The notes under the pieces are model-generated. The model did not search any database, was not told the DNA's origin, and saw only the letters and a list, made by a program, of their open reading frames with translations. Shown here one piece after another: positions 36,503 through 45,698 of a stretch of 64,000 bases of DNA. A program made the position numbers and the translations under genes. The first letter of the stretch is position 1. Each line of letters starts with the position of its first letter. The stretch is from JBLHKS01 sp047620505 (GTDB taxonomy: Bacteria; Verrucomicrobiota; Verrucomicrobiia; Verrucomicrobiales; DEV007): positions 1 to 64,000 of the forward strand of contig JBLHKS010000010.1 of the NCBI GenBank assembly GCA_047620505.1, in the 5' to 3' direction.

Positions 36503-38884
36503 ATGAAACGCATCCTAATTTTTCTCTCAATCGCCCTGATTTTCAGCGGTGTCTCCCAGGCTGAGCCCCTGGTCTCCAACGCCATTTCCGCCAAAACAGC
36601 GGAGCAGCTGAAGAAGATGGCTCCGGAAGATCGGATCGACTACCTCGTCGCGGCGAATCTGGAAAAGCAGGGCCTGAAGCCTTACGGCGAGATCGACAAC
36701 GAGACTTTCGTCCGCCGAGTCTACGTCAGCATCATCGGCCGGGTTCCGACGATTGAGGAAGCTGAGGCGTTTCACGGGATGGAGTATCCGAACAAGCGCG
36801 AGGTCCTGATCCAGCAGCTGCTGGAGAGCGAAGGCTACGTTTCGAACGCTTACAATTTCTGGGCGGACATTTTGCGGATCAACTCGAGGCTCGGGACGGG
36901 CGCGACGCAGGCCGAGTACGCTTACCAGATCTGGCTGAAAAGCGGGCTGCGCGAAAACAAGCCTTACGACGAAATGGTGCGCGAACTGGTCAGCGCTCGC
37001 GGAAATGTCTGGGAGAACGGCGCGACCGGCTACTACCAGCGTGATCGCGGAATGCCGCTGGACAACATGTCGAACACCGTGCGGATTTTCCTCGGCGTCC
37101 GGCTCGAATGCGCCCAGTGCCACAATCATCCGTTCGATACGTGGACGCAGATGGATTACTACAAAATGGCGGCCTTCAGCTACGGAATGGGCTCGACCGG
37201 CTACGCGAACGCCAATCGGACGGCGATGGGCAAGGTGATCACGGAGAGAAGAACGGAGGCCTACAAAGAAGCGGTTGGAATCAAAGGATTTCCGGTTCTG
37301 AGGAACGAGACCGATATCAAGCGTTATGTCGATCGCTGGAAGGAGCGCAAGCAGCTTGAGCCGATGCTCAAGAAGTGGGACTTGAGCGAAAAGAAGTTTG
37401 TCGCGACGATCAAAAAGGGCATCGCGGCGACGGCTAAGATAAATGAAGACTACCAGATGATGCGGAGCGCGGAGAACGAGCTTTACCGCGCGATCCGATA
37501 CATTTCGGTGGCGGAAAACAAGCGCGGGCTCAAGCTGCCGCACGATTATCAATACACAGACGCTAAGCCGATGGAAGTCGTGTCCGCTTCGACGATGTTC
37601 GGCCCGGATATCGATCTGGAGAACATCGAAGTCGATGAGAGCGTGATCGATCGTTATGCCGGATGGTTGACAGCGCGGGACAACCCGACTTTCACACGCG
37701 TGATCTCCAACCGCTTGTGGAAACACGTTTTCGGTGCCGGAGTTTTCGAGCCAGTCGACGAGTTGACGGACAACACGAAAATTTCGAATCCGGAGCTGCT
37801 CGCTTATCTCGAAGGGCTGATGCTGGAGCTGGATTTCGATCTGAAAGAGTATCTTGAGATTCTTTACAAGACGGAGACCTGGCAGCGCGCGGCGCACGGC
37901 GAGGAATTGGTGATGGGCACCGCCTATCATTTCCAGGGGCCAACTTTGAAGCGGATGAGCGCTGAGCAGATCTGGGACTCGATCGTTGGTCTGGCTTTGC
38001 CGGAAGCCGATGGCTATCGCCCGCGTTTGAAAACTCAGCTCACGTCGATCGACAAAGCGCGCCTGATCTGGGAGAGCCTCACTGAGCTGACTCCAGAAGA
38101 GTACGCCGATATGGTCCTCGAAGTCGGTGAAAAAATCGCCGAGATCCTTCCGAAGCAGGCCGAAATTCGTGCCGCGCTCGTGAAGGCTCGGATGGAGGAA
38201 AAAATGGATCTTTACAACGTGAAGCGCAAAGAGCTGAGCACACTGACAAGTGAATTGAATCGAACGGTCTCGGAAATCGGCCACAAGAAACTGCACGAAG
38301 CGGTGACTGGCGAAGATCTGCTCGCGGCGCTTGGAATGAGCGAAATGTCGATGGCACCGGGCGAAAACGGGATGGCTGCCGACAAGGTTGTCCTGACCAA
38401 ATTGCCAAAGCCGGAAATGCCGGCGCCGCCGGAAGGATTGGATCGGAACCAGCTGAAAACCTGGAAAGCACGTCAAGCCAGCGAGTTAAAGATGTACAAC
38501 GCGCTCGTCGCCCAGATGGCGCGTGCGTCCGAGCTCGAATCGCCAGCTCGTCGCGGGCACTTTCTGCGCGAGTTTGGTCAGTCCGATCGTGAAGTGATCG
38601 AAAACGCCGGCTACAATGCCTCGGTCCCGCAAGCGCTGAATTTGCTCAACGGCTCGATCGTCGAGGCGCTGACCAACAAGTTCGCCGTCTTCGGCAGCCG
38701 GATTGACGAAGCTGGAACGCCGGAAGACAAAATCCGGATGATTTTCCAAGCGATGCTGACGCGCGAGCCGACCGAGGGTGAAATGGAACTCGCGAAAGCT
38801 GAGATCGAAAAGTCAGGCGAAAAAGGCTACGAAGGCCTCGTCTGGGCGCTTCTGAACACGCAGCAGTTTCTGTTCGTTCAGTAA
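36503..38884 (+). CDS. DUF1549/DUF1553 (PSD1-type) secreted protein
   Basis: This 793-residue protein has a signal peptide MKRILIFLSIALIFSGVSQA. The DUF1549 domain (about residues 45-270) carries CAQCHNHPFDTW with a haem-like CxxCH at 203-207. The DUF1553 domain (about 400-790) follows, and a Glu/Lys-rich coiled region lies near 540-600. Such proteins are characteristic of Planctomycetota and Verrucomicrobiota and cluster with sulfatases, but their activity is unproven. Start 36503 was chosen over 36443 for the signal peptide. A perfect 14-base palindrome at 36811-36824 encodes QQLL. Confidence 0.9.
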   Translation: MKRILIFLSIALIFSGVSQAEPLVSNAISAKTAEQLKKMAPEDRIDYLVAANLEKQGLKPYGEIDNETFVRRVYVSIIGRVPTIEEAEAFHGMEYPNKREVLIQQLLESEGYVSNAYNFWADILRINSRLGTGATQAEYAYQIWLKSGLRENKPYDEMVRELVSARGNVWENGATGYYQRDRGMPLDNMSNTVRIFLGVRLECAQCHNHPFDTWTQMDYYKMAAFSYGMGSTGYANANRTAMGKVITERRTEAYKEAVGIKGFPVLRNETDIKRYVDRWKERKQLEPMLKKWDLSEKKFVATIKKGIAATAKINEDYQMMRSAENELYRAIRYISVAENKRGLKLPHDYQYTDAKPMEVVSASTMFGPDIDLENIEVDESVIDRYAGWLTARDNPTFTRVISNRLWKHVFGAGVFEPVDELTDNTKISNPELLAYLEGLMLELDFDLKEYLEILYKTETWQRAAHGEELVMGTAYHFQGPTLKRMSAEQIWDSIVGLALPEADGYRPRLKTQLTSIDKARLIWESLTELTPEEYADMVLEVGEKIAEILPKQAEIRAALVKARMEEKMDLYNVKRKELSTLTSELNRTVSEIGHKKLHEAVTGEDLLAALGMSEMSMAPGENGMAADKVVLTKLPKPEMPAPPEGLDRNQLKTWKARQASELKMYNALVAQMARASELESPARRGHFLREFGQSDREVIENAGYNASVPQALNLLNGSIVEALTNKFAVFGSRIDEAGTPEDKIRMIFQAMLTREPTEGEMELAKAEIEKSGEKGYEGLVWALLNTQQFLFVQ

Positions 38885-38907
38885 AAACCGGCGTCGGCCA
38901 AATCAGC

Positions 38908-38938
38908 AGCTGCTCGCGCTACAACGCCGCGAGCAGCT
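38908..38938. terminator. Hairpin between convergent genes, built on a palindrome copy
   Basis: AGCTGCTCGCG at 38908-38918 pairs perfectly with CGCGAGCAGCT at 38928-38938 across a 9-base loop. The left arm lies in the 34-bp gap between the DUF1549 gene (ends 38884) and mpl (ends 38919); the right arm is inside the last codons of mpl. It contains the CAGCAGCTGCT copy at 38904-38914. There is no U-tract on either side, so a bidirectional terminator is only a possibility. Confidence 0.35.
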
Positions 38939-40331
38939 TGTCGTGGATCCCGCCGAATCCGCCGTTGCTGAAGACGATGATCACATCGTTGTCCTGAGCT
39001 TCCGAGCGCATTCGCTCGACGATTTCATCCGGACCAGCCTCGTGAAACGCGCGTCGGTCGCCGACGTTGAGCGCCTCGACAATCCGATCAGGATCAAGGC
39101 GATCGTGCTCGGGAAATTTCTCCGGATCCGCGACGCTCGCGATGCAGATTCCGTCCGCTTGGGCGAGCGCCCGAGGAAGTTCGTCCTGGAAAATCCGGCG
39201 GCGCGTTGTGTTTGAGCGAGGCTCGAAAATCGCCCAGATCCGCCGATCTTCGCCGAACCGTTTGCGCATCGCCGTCAACGCCAGGCGCATCGCCGTCGGG
39301 TGATGGCCGAAATCGTCGATCACCTGAATTCCACGCGCCGTTTCGCCCCGCAATTGCTGGCGGCGAGCAATGCCTTTAAAGCTTTCCAAGCCAGCCCGAA
39401 TTTCCTCCGTGTCCAGCCCGGCGAACCCGGCTGAAATCGCCGCCATCGCGGCGTTGCGCACGTTAAATTCGCCGTCCATCGGCAAATACAGCGGCTCGCC
39501 GTCCAAGCGGAATCGCGAGCCGTCCTCCGAATATTCGGCCTCGGTGATGCGATGATCGTTACCCTCGCTGAAGCCGACTTTGACGACCGGAGCCGGGCAG
39601 CTGCTGGCGACGCTGAGGCAATTCGCATCGTCGCCGTTGATCACGACGAGTCCGTTTTGCGGCACGATATTCAGGAGTCGCCGAAAGCTAAGCTTAATCT
39701 GCTCCAGGTTGTCGAAAATGTCTGCGTGATCGAATTCGATGTTGTTCACGACGAGGACTTCCGGCAGGTAGTGAACGAATTTGCTGCGTTTGTCGAAAAA
39801 CGCCGTGTCGTACTCGTCGCCTTCCAGAACGACGAACGGGGACTCGCCGCCGAGCCGCGAACCCTTGCCGAAATTCGTCGGAATTCCGCCGATCATGAAG
39901 CCTGGCTCCTTGCCCGCGTGTTCGAGCAGCCAGCTGAGAATCGAAGTCGTCGTCGTTTTGCCGTGAGTCCCTGACACGACCAGATTCCGCTTACCACGGA
40001 GGAAATATTCCTTAAGCACTTCTGGCAACGAAGCGTAGAGCAGCCGTTGATTCAGAGCGGACTCGACCTCCGCATTTCCACGGCTCATCGCGTTTCCGAT
40101 CACGATCAAATCGGCGTCTTCCGGCACATTCGAGGCTTCGTAGCCTTGCTTGATCTCGATTCCTTTGCCTTCAAGAAAGGTCGACATCGGCGGGTAAACT
40201 TTCGCGTCGGAGCCAGTGACGCGGTGGCCAAGATCCTTGAGCGCAGCGGCGACGGCTCCCATCGCCGTGCCACAAATTCCCATGAAATAAAAGTGCTTAG
40301 GCTCGCTGTTGTGGTGTTCCGTCGTCATCAA
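38919..40331 (-). CDS. mpl: UDP-MurNAc:L-Ala-gamma-D-Glu-mDAP ligase (Mpl)
   Basis: This 470-residue Mur-ligase family protein has the N-terminal motif FMGICGTAMGAVAAALKDLG, the P-loop SGTHGKTTTTS at 120-130, the Mpl-type segment EGDEYDTAFFDKRSKFVHY and a C-terminal VIIVFSNGGFGGIHDKLL. Mpl attaches a recycled murein tripeptide to UDP-MurNAc in the cytosol, saving peptidoglycan material. The start could be either of two adjacent Met codons. It is divergent from pabB. Confidence 0.93.
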   Translation of the reverse strand: MMTTEHHNSEPKHFYFMGICGTAMGAVAAALKDLGHRVTGSDAKVYPPMSTFLEGKGIEIKQGYEASNVPEDADLIVIGNAMSRGNAEVESALNQRLLYASLPEVLKEYFLRGKRNLVVSGTHGKTTTTSILSWLLEHAGKEPGFMIGGIPTNFGKGSRLGGESPFVVLEGDEYDTAFFDKRSKFVHYLPEVLVVNNIEFDHADIFDNLEQIKLSFRRLLNIVPQNGLVVINGDDANCLSVASSCPAPVVKVGFSEGNDHRITEAEYSEDGSRFRLDGEPLYLPMDGEFNVRNAAMAAISAGFAGLDTEEIRAGLESFKGIARRQQLRGETARGIQVIDDFGHHPTAMRLALTAMRKRFGEDRRIWAIFEPRSNTTRRRIFQDELPRALAQADGICIASVADPEKFPEHDRLDPDRIVEALNVGDRRAFHEAGPDEIVERMRSEAQDNDVIIVFSNGGFGGIHDKLLAAL

Positions 40332-40498
40332 ATCGGGCGCGCGAAATCACCGTCACGGGCTCGCGGCGATTCTCTTAGAGCAGGAAATCCGGGCGTGAAA
40401 GCGGTTTTTCGTGGCGGAGGCCAAATCCGGGATCTCCAGATGACGCGGAGCCGACTTGCACGAGGCGCGGTTTGCGCCAGGATTCGACCGCTCTCACG

Positions 40499-41743
40499 AT
40501 GCCTTCACTTCGCCAGAAAACGATTCGCCCGCGCCGGCTCGATTACGATGCCGACCCGGTTCGAATTTTTGTGCAGATCGCCGATCAACCGGGCGCGGTT
40601 TTTCTCGATTCGGCGCTGGGTGAGGACGGGTTTTCGATTCTCGCGTTCGATCCGGAATGTGTGGTCGACGATTTCGATCAAATCCGGACCTGGCTGCGAA
40701 AAAATCGGCCAGAATCAGCGCCTGACATCGGATTTCCGCTCGGGGCCGCGATCGGCCAGGTCGACTACGAAGGCAAGCTCGCATTCGGCCTCTATCCCGG
40801 ACTTCTCGTCCATCGGCGAGCCTCTGGAGAATGGTTCGATGTCGGCGGCGTGGCCGATCAGCTTGACTGGGATTTCGAACCGGCGAAACCAGCAGCTGCT
40901 GGCGCGATCGAGTTTCAAGCCGATCGGACCGAAGCGGAGTTCATCGCCGCCGTTCAACGCGCCAAAGACTGGATCGCGGCGGGCGATATTTACCAAGTTA
41001 ACCTCAGCCACCGGTTCAAGTCTGCCTGGCCGCGAGGTGCCAGCGCCTGGCCATTTTATCTCGCCTTACGCGAATGTTCGCCGGCTCCGCACGCGGGATT
41101 TTTCAACTTCGGCGACCGGCAAATTCTCTCCTCCTCGCCGGAGGAGTTTCTCAAGATGAGCGGCCAGGGAATCCGGACACGGCCGATCAAAGGAACCCGT
41201 CCGCGGCTACGCGATCCGGAGCTGGACGAGTTTTCGAGGTATGAGCTAATCACGAGCCCGAAAGAGCAGGCGGAGCTGATCATGATCACCGACCTGCTGC
41301 GCAACGATCTCGGGCAGGTCTGCGAATTCGGCTCGGTCCAGGCGATCAAGCTCCTCGAGCCCGAAGCTTACGAACACGTTCACCATCTCGTTTCTACCGT
41401 GATTGGTCAGCTGCGCCCGGAGATCGACCACGTTGGCGCGTTCCAGGCCTGTTTTCCGGGCGGCTCGATCACCGGGGCCCCGAAAAAGCGTGCGATGGAG
41501 ATCATCGCCGAGCTTGAGCGCAGTCCGCGCGGCGTCTACACCGGCGCGATCGGCTATTTCGGCTTAAACGACGAAAGCCAGTTCAACATTGCGATTCGGA
41601 CGGCTGTGGTCGAAGAAAGCGAGCTGCATTTTCACGTAGGGGCTGGCATCGTCGCCGATTCGGATCCGGAATTCGAATACCAGGAAACGCTTCACAAAGC
41701 CGCCGGGATGTTTCAGGCTGCGGAGTTTTTGCGGACGCGGTGA
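40499..41743 (+). CDS. pabB: Aminodeoxychorismate synthase component I
   Basis: This 414-residue chorismate-binding enzyme has IAAGDIYQVNLSHRF near residue 160, RPIKGTRPRLRD (the PIKGT form typical of PabB rather than anthranilate synthase), LIMITDLLRNDLGQVC and GGSITGAPKKRAMEII. It makes 4-amino-4-deoxychorismate for folate synthesis, with a glutamine amidotransferase partner that is not in the window. The ATG at 40499 was preferred over 40472 by alignment of the first beta strand. Its stop overlaps the start of the next gene. A perfect palindrome at 40890 encodes AAA. Confidence 0.92.
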   Translation: MPSLRQKTIRPRRLDYDADPVRIFVQIADQPGAVFLDSALGEDGFSILAFDPECVVDDFDQIRTWLRKNRPESAPDIGFPLGAAIGQVDYEGKLAFGLYPGLLVHRRASGEWFDVGGVADQLDWDFEPAKPAAAGAIEFQADRTEAEFIAAVQRAKDWIAAGDIYQVNLSHRFKSAWPRGASAWPFYLALRECSPAPHAGFFNFGDRQILSSSPEEFLKMSGQGIRTRPIKGTRPRLRDPELDEFSRYELITSPKEQAELIMITDLLRNDLGQVCEFGSVQAIKLLEPEAYEHVHHLVSTVIGQLRPEIDHVGAFQACFPGGSITGAPKKRAMEIIAELERSPRGVYTGAIGYFGLNDESQFNIAIRTAVVEESELHFHVGAGIVADSDPEFEYQETLHKAAGMFQAAEFLRTR

Positions 41744-42126
41744 GCGAGAAAAGCGGCTTCACCTCCGTCCGCCTTGACGGACAAGCCGGGATGCGGAACG
41801 ATCGCCGCGTGCCGACGCCAACGAACATTCAATGCATTGGGGATCTCCTCGCGATCCGCTGGGACGACGAGTCTGAGGACTACCTCCCGATGGAGCGCCT
41901 CCGCGCGTTTTCGCCCAGCGCCGAGCAACAAGGCGAGCGCGATCTCATGGGAAATCAGTACGGCGGCTCGACCCAGGAGAATTTCCCAGGCGTGACCGTG
42001 ACGGGTTGGCAGCCAGTCGGTGGCTACGCGATCCAGCTGAATTTCAGCGACGGTCACCGAACCGGGCTTTACACCTTCGGTTATCTCAAAAAAATTGCCG
42101 AGGTGCTTGGAAACGGCGAAGCTTAG
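41740..42126 (+). CDS. DUF971 domain protein
   Basis: This 128-residue protein starts with GTG overlapping the pabB stop (GTGA). It contains the DUF971 pattern: LLAIRWDDESEDYLPMERLR, a middle region that lacks the usual cysteine-rich segment, and GWQPVGGYAIQLNFSDGH then TGLYTFGYL. The domain is also found at the N-terminus of gamma-butyrobetaine hydroxylases and in iron-sulfur-related proteins. Its own role is unknown. Coupling to pabB is suggested by the overlap. Confidence 0.85.
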   Translation: MSEKSGFTSVRLDGQAGMRNDRRVPTPTNIQCIGDLLAIRWDDESEDYLPMERLRAFSPSAEQQGERDLMGNQYGGSTQENFPGVTVTGWQPVGGYAIQLNFSDGHRTGLYTFGYLKKIAEVLGNGEA

Positions 42127-42214
42127 TGTTTTGTCAGGATTGATTTGACCGATCTGATCGGACCTACGGCCCAGAGTTCGCCAGAGCGAATCAGCGATCA
42201 ATTTGATGTCGACC

Positions 42215-43513
42215 TCAGCTCGAGGCAAACGCCTCAAACAGGTGAATCATCGTGTACGGAATGATCGCCGTGATCAGCACATCGTTGCCGTCGTAATCTT
42301 CGCTGAGCACCTTGCATTCCCGGTGAAGCTGAGAGACCAAATCCGCGCGGGCCTGGGGGATTCGTAGCTCGAATCGGTCGACGCGATCGCGCAAAACTTC
42401 GTTCACGGTCAGCAGCAGCTGCTCCATTCCCTCGCCGGTCTGCAGCGAAATCATCGTGGCACCGCCGAACTCGTTCTGAAGTTCGATCAGCCGGTTTTTG
42501 TCCTCAACGAGATCGATTTTGTTGAGCACGGTAACGATCTTTTTGTCCGCTGCGCCGAGTTCCTTGAGCACGCTGAGGGTCGTTTCGTGAAACTGGAAAA
42601 CCTGTTCCGAGCTCGCGTCGAGCACGTGAATCAAAAAATCCGCGATGACGGCTTCCTCGAGCGTCCCCTTGAACGCTTCGATCAGGCGGTGCGGCAGATT
42701 TCGGATGAAACCGACCGTGTCAGTCAGCAACATCGGCTGACCGTCCGGCAGTTCGATTCGGCGGGTCGTCGTGTCGAGCGTGGCGAAGAGCATGTCCTTG
42801 GCAAGGATCGAGCTGTCGCTGAGTTTGTTGAGCAGGGTCGATTTGCCGGAGTTCGTGTAGCCAACGATCGCGGCGTGCGGAATCGGATTGCGATCGCGTT
42901 CTTTGCGCTGCGTGGCGCGTTGCCGGCGGACGACTTCGAGCTCGGCTTTGACGTTGCTGATCTTTTTGCGCGCGAGCCGGCGGTCGACCTCGATCTGCTG
43001 CTCGCCCTCGCCGCGTGAGGCACCCTTTCCGCCTTTCCCACCGCCGGAGCCGCCTCGCTGACGATCAAGGTGAGTCCACATCCGAGTCATGCGCGGCAAA
43101 ACGTATTCCATCTTCGCAAGCTCGACCTGAAGCTGGGCCTCCTTCGTATGCGCGCGCATCGCGAAAATATCGAGAATGACTTCCTCGCGATCGATCACCG
43201 TGAGGTCCGATTCCTCCTCCCAGTTTTTCTGTTGGGCGGGCGAAAGCTGATTGTCGAAAATGATCACGTCCACGCCGAGTTCTTTGGCCAACTCGAGCAT
43301 CTCGTCCTTTTTTCCCTTACCCATGAGGTAAGATTTGTTCTGACCTCGGACGTAAATCAGCAAGTGCTGGGCGATTTCAATGCCGAGCGTGTCAACCAAC
43401 TCGACAAGTTCGTTGAGCAGGTTCTTCGCTTCGGGTTCCTCACGCTTGTCGAAACACACGCCGACTAAAAGCGCGAGCTCGACTTTATCTGGTTTTTCAC
43501 GGACTTCAAACAT
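42215..43513 (-). CDS. hflX: Ribosome-associated GTPase HflX
   Basis: This 432-residue protein has the HflX N-terminal domain (LLVGV to DNQLSPAQQKNWE) and a Gly/Lys-rich linker with RGGSGGGKGGKG near residue 155. The GTPase domain has P-loop GYTNSGKS at 218-225, DTVGFIRNLPHRLIEAF and NKIDL. HflX rescues stalled ribosomes and splits subunits. The C-terminal domain ends YTMIHLFEAFASS. It is divergent from the following membrane protein gene. Confidence 0.95.
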   Translation of the reverse strand: MFEVREKPDKVELALLVGVCFDKREEPEAKNLLNELVELVDTLGIEIAQHLLIYVRGQNKSYLMGKGKKDEMLELAKELGVDVIIFDNQLSPAQQKNWEEESDLTVIDREEVILDIFAMRAHTKEAQLQVELAKMEYVLPRMTRMWTHLDRQRGGSGGGKGGKGASRGEGEQQIEVDRRLARKKISNVKAELEVVRRQRATQRKERDRNPIPHAAIVGYTNSGKSTLLNKLSDSSILAKDMLFATLDTTTRRIELPDGQPMLLTDTVGFIRNLPHRLIEAFKGTLEEAVIADFLIHVLDASSEQVFQFHETTLSVLKELGAADKKIVTVLNKIDLVEDKNRLIELQNEFGGATMISLQTGEGMEQLLLTVNEVLRDRVDRFELRIPQARADLVSQLHRECKVLSEDYDGNDVLITAIIPYTMIHLFEAFASS

Positions 43514-43636
43514 CTCGCGTGGAGCTTAGCACAAGCTCAGCGCAAACCACGAAAAACGCTGAACAGACATCACAGGAGGCTCGAAAATCCCGGTGTAACT
43601 TTCCAAGACTCGGTGCGGTCTCTTCGGGCACACCCG

Positions 43637-44884
43637 ATGGATCCGAACTCGACTGCAGACGCTCCCCCGCCGCTTCCGAACTCAGCAGCTGCTAGCGTGG
43701 TGCCGCCGCCGATCCCCGGTCATCTCAGGAAGCCCGCCCCCTCTCCGCCGCCCGTTCCAGCTACCCCGCCGGCTTTGCCCGATTCCCAATCGACCGCTCG
43801 CCCGAAGCCCCAGCGCCGTGGCTTTTTTCGCGGCGTGCTCCGGTTTTTCCGCCGAATCGTCGGGCTGATCTCGACGGTCTTCGGGCTCGCGATCCTGTCG
43901 GCGATCCCGATCCTGAACTTCCTCAGTTTCGGCTACATGCTGGAGGCCAGTGGCCGGATCGCGCGGACGGGCAAGTTCCGCGACGGGTTCGTCGGCAACA
44001 AAAAATTCGCCGTGCTTGGGATGACCGTGATGGTCGGGCTTCTCGTATTTTCGCCCGCTCAATTCATCTCGAGCCTCTGGAAAGACGCCCAGTTAATCGA
44101 TCCTAACAGCACGCCGACGACCCTCACGTGGGTCACGCTGATTTCGATGGCCCTGCTGGCGGTGGCGGTGACTTTCGCGACTTTCGTCCTGCTTTCCTGG
44201 AGCATGCTCGGCAACGGAAGCCGCGGCGGAGTTTACGTTTTCGTCCGCGATTGCGTCCTCGACTACATCGAATCGCTTCGGCTGCCTTACTATTTCTGGC
44301 TAGGCGCTCGCGGGTTTTTCGGCGCGATGCTCTGGCTCGTTCTGCCGGTCGGAATTCTCATCCTCGCCGCGAACCTGACGGCTCAAGGCCCGGCTCTGCT
44401 CCTCGGATTGCTGGGCGCCCTGCTCCTGATTCCCGTCGTGCTCTGGCTGCCATTTATCGAAGCGCATTTTGCTCGGACAGGCGAGTTTCGAGCCTTCAAA
44501 CAGCTGGGCGAAGTCCGCCGCGCCTTCACGCGAGCACCGATCGCATTCTGGCTTGCTTTGGTGGTCACGCTCCTGTTTGCGGCTCCGCTCTACCTCTTCA
44601 AAATCGAGGTGACTCCCTCGCAACTCGCCTGGTTGCCAGCGCTCTTTTTCGTGATCTTCATCCTACCCGCTCGGATGATCGCCGGCTGGGCGATGGGCCG
44701 CGCGATGCGACGCGAAACCAAACGAATCTGGGTTTCGCGCTGGGCCATGCGGATCGTCGCGCTTCCGATCGCGCTCGCCTACTTTCTCTGGATTTACCTC
44801 ATGCAGTTCTTCCAGTGGTCAGGCGAAATCAGTTTGCTGGAACAGCACGCGTTTCTGGTTCCCGCGCCTCTTTTGTCATTGTGA
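43637..44884 (+). CDS. Polytopic membrane protein with proline-rich N-terminus
   Basis: This 415-residue protein has a 65-residue Pro/Ala-rich cytoplasmic tail and then about eight predicted helices, with conserved-looking FLSFGYMLEASGRIARTGKF between the first two. This layout resembles DUF4013-like membrane proteins of PVC bacteria, but the family call is tentative. ATG 43637 was preferred over 43613. It lies 28 bases before the methyltransferase gene. A palindrome copy at 43683 encodes AAA in the tail. Confidence 0.72.
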   Translation: MDPNSTADAPPPLPNSAAASVVPPPIPGHLRKPAPSPPPVPATPPALPDSQSTARPKPQRRGFFRGVLRFFRRIVGLISTVFGLAILSAIPILNFLSFGYMLEASGRIARTGKFRDGFVGNKKFAVLGMTVMVGLLVFSPAQFISSLWKDAQLIDPNSTPTTLTWVTLISMALLAVAVTFATFVLLSWSMLGNGSRGGVYVFVRDCVLDYIESLRLPYYFWLGARGFFGAMLWLVLPVGILILAANLTAQGPALLLGLLGALLLIPVVLWLPFIEAHFARTGEFRAFKQLGEVRRAFTRAPIAFWLALVVTLLFAAPLYLFKIEVTPSQLAWLPALFFVIFILPARMIAGWAMGRAMRRETKRIWVSRWAMRIVALPIALAYFLWIYLMQFFQWSGEISLLEQHAFLVPAPLLSL

Positions 44885-44912
44885 GGACGGTTCCGGCGTC
44901 CAAGGTGGCGCG

Positions 44913-45659
44913 ATGAGTTCGACTCCGAATATTTACGAATCCCAGCAGCTGCTGGATCAGTATCTTCTTTTTCACTACGCCTCGGCTGAGGAGACGCTCG
45001 CTTGGGATTTCGGCCCTGACACTGCCTTAAATTTCGCGCAGCGCACGGTCGACGAAACTTTCGATTGGGATCGCGTCGAACCGAAAAATCCGCGTGCGCT
45101 CGACATTGGCTGCGCGGTCGGGCGATCGAGTTTTGAGCTTTCGAAGCGCTGCGGTGAGGTGATCGGGATCGATTTTTCGCAGGCGTTCGTCGACGCAGCT
45201 GAGTTGGTTCGGGCTCGAGGCGAATTGGCCTACGAACGGCTGGATGAAGCGAACGAGACGACGCCGTTAACCGCGAAAACTCCGCTTGGGTCGAATCCTG
45301 ACCGAATCAAATTCGAGCAAGGCGATGCGATGGCGCTGCGTCCGGATCTTGGCGAATTCGATCTGGTTCACGCCGCGAATCTGCTCTGTCGACTTCCCGA
45401 GCCGCTGAGATTTCTCCAGCAGCTGCCGGGTCTGGTTCGAAGCGGCGGACAATTCGCGATCACGACGCCCTGCACTTGGCTCGAGGAATTTACGCCCCGC
45501 GAAAACTGGCCGACTGGGACGACTCTGGAATTCCTCGAAACGAATCTGTCTGCCGATTTCGAACTCCTGAAGTCAGCGGAGATGCCGTTCCTCATCCGCG
45601 AGACTCGCCGCAAGCACCAGTGGACCGTCGCGCAAGCAAGCCTGTGGTTGAGGCGTTGA
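44913..45659 (+). CDS. Putative 4-mercaptohistidine N1-methyltransferase (OvoA C-terminal type)
   Basis: This 248-residue SAM-dependent methyltransferase has motif I ALDIGCAVGRSSFELS (residues 62-77). Its N-terminal signature, YESQQLLDQYLLFHY followed by LAWDFGP, matches the family that performs the last methylation of ovothiol synthesis or forms the C-terminal domain of OvoA. In this organism it is a free-standing gene and no OvoA sulfoxide synthase is in the window. A perfect 14-base palindrome at 44942-44955 encodes QQLL in the signature. Confidence 0.75.
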   Translation: MSSTPNIYESQQLLDQYLLFHYASAEETLAWDFGPDTALNFAQRTVDETFDWDRVEPKNPRALDIGCAVGRSSFELSKRCGEVIGIDFSQAFVDAAELVRARGELAYERLDEANETTPLTAKTPLGSNPDRIKFEQGDAMALRPDLGEFDLVHAANLLCRLPEPLRFLQQLPGLVRSGGQFAITTPCTWLEEFTPRENWPTGTTLEFLETNLSADFELLKSAEMPFLIRETRRKHQWTVAQASLWLRR

Positions 45660-45698
45660 CGTTGAGCTGAGTTCGCGTAGTCCTTTCGGTTCCAAAAA

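Noticed and set aside
36527..38476. 649-codon minus-strand open frame
   Set aside because: It is antisense to the DUF1549/DUF1553 gene, whose motifs and signal peptide are clear; the reverse product has no recognisable domain.
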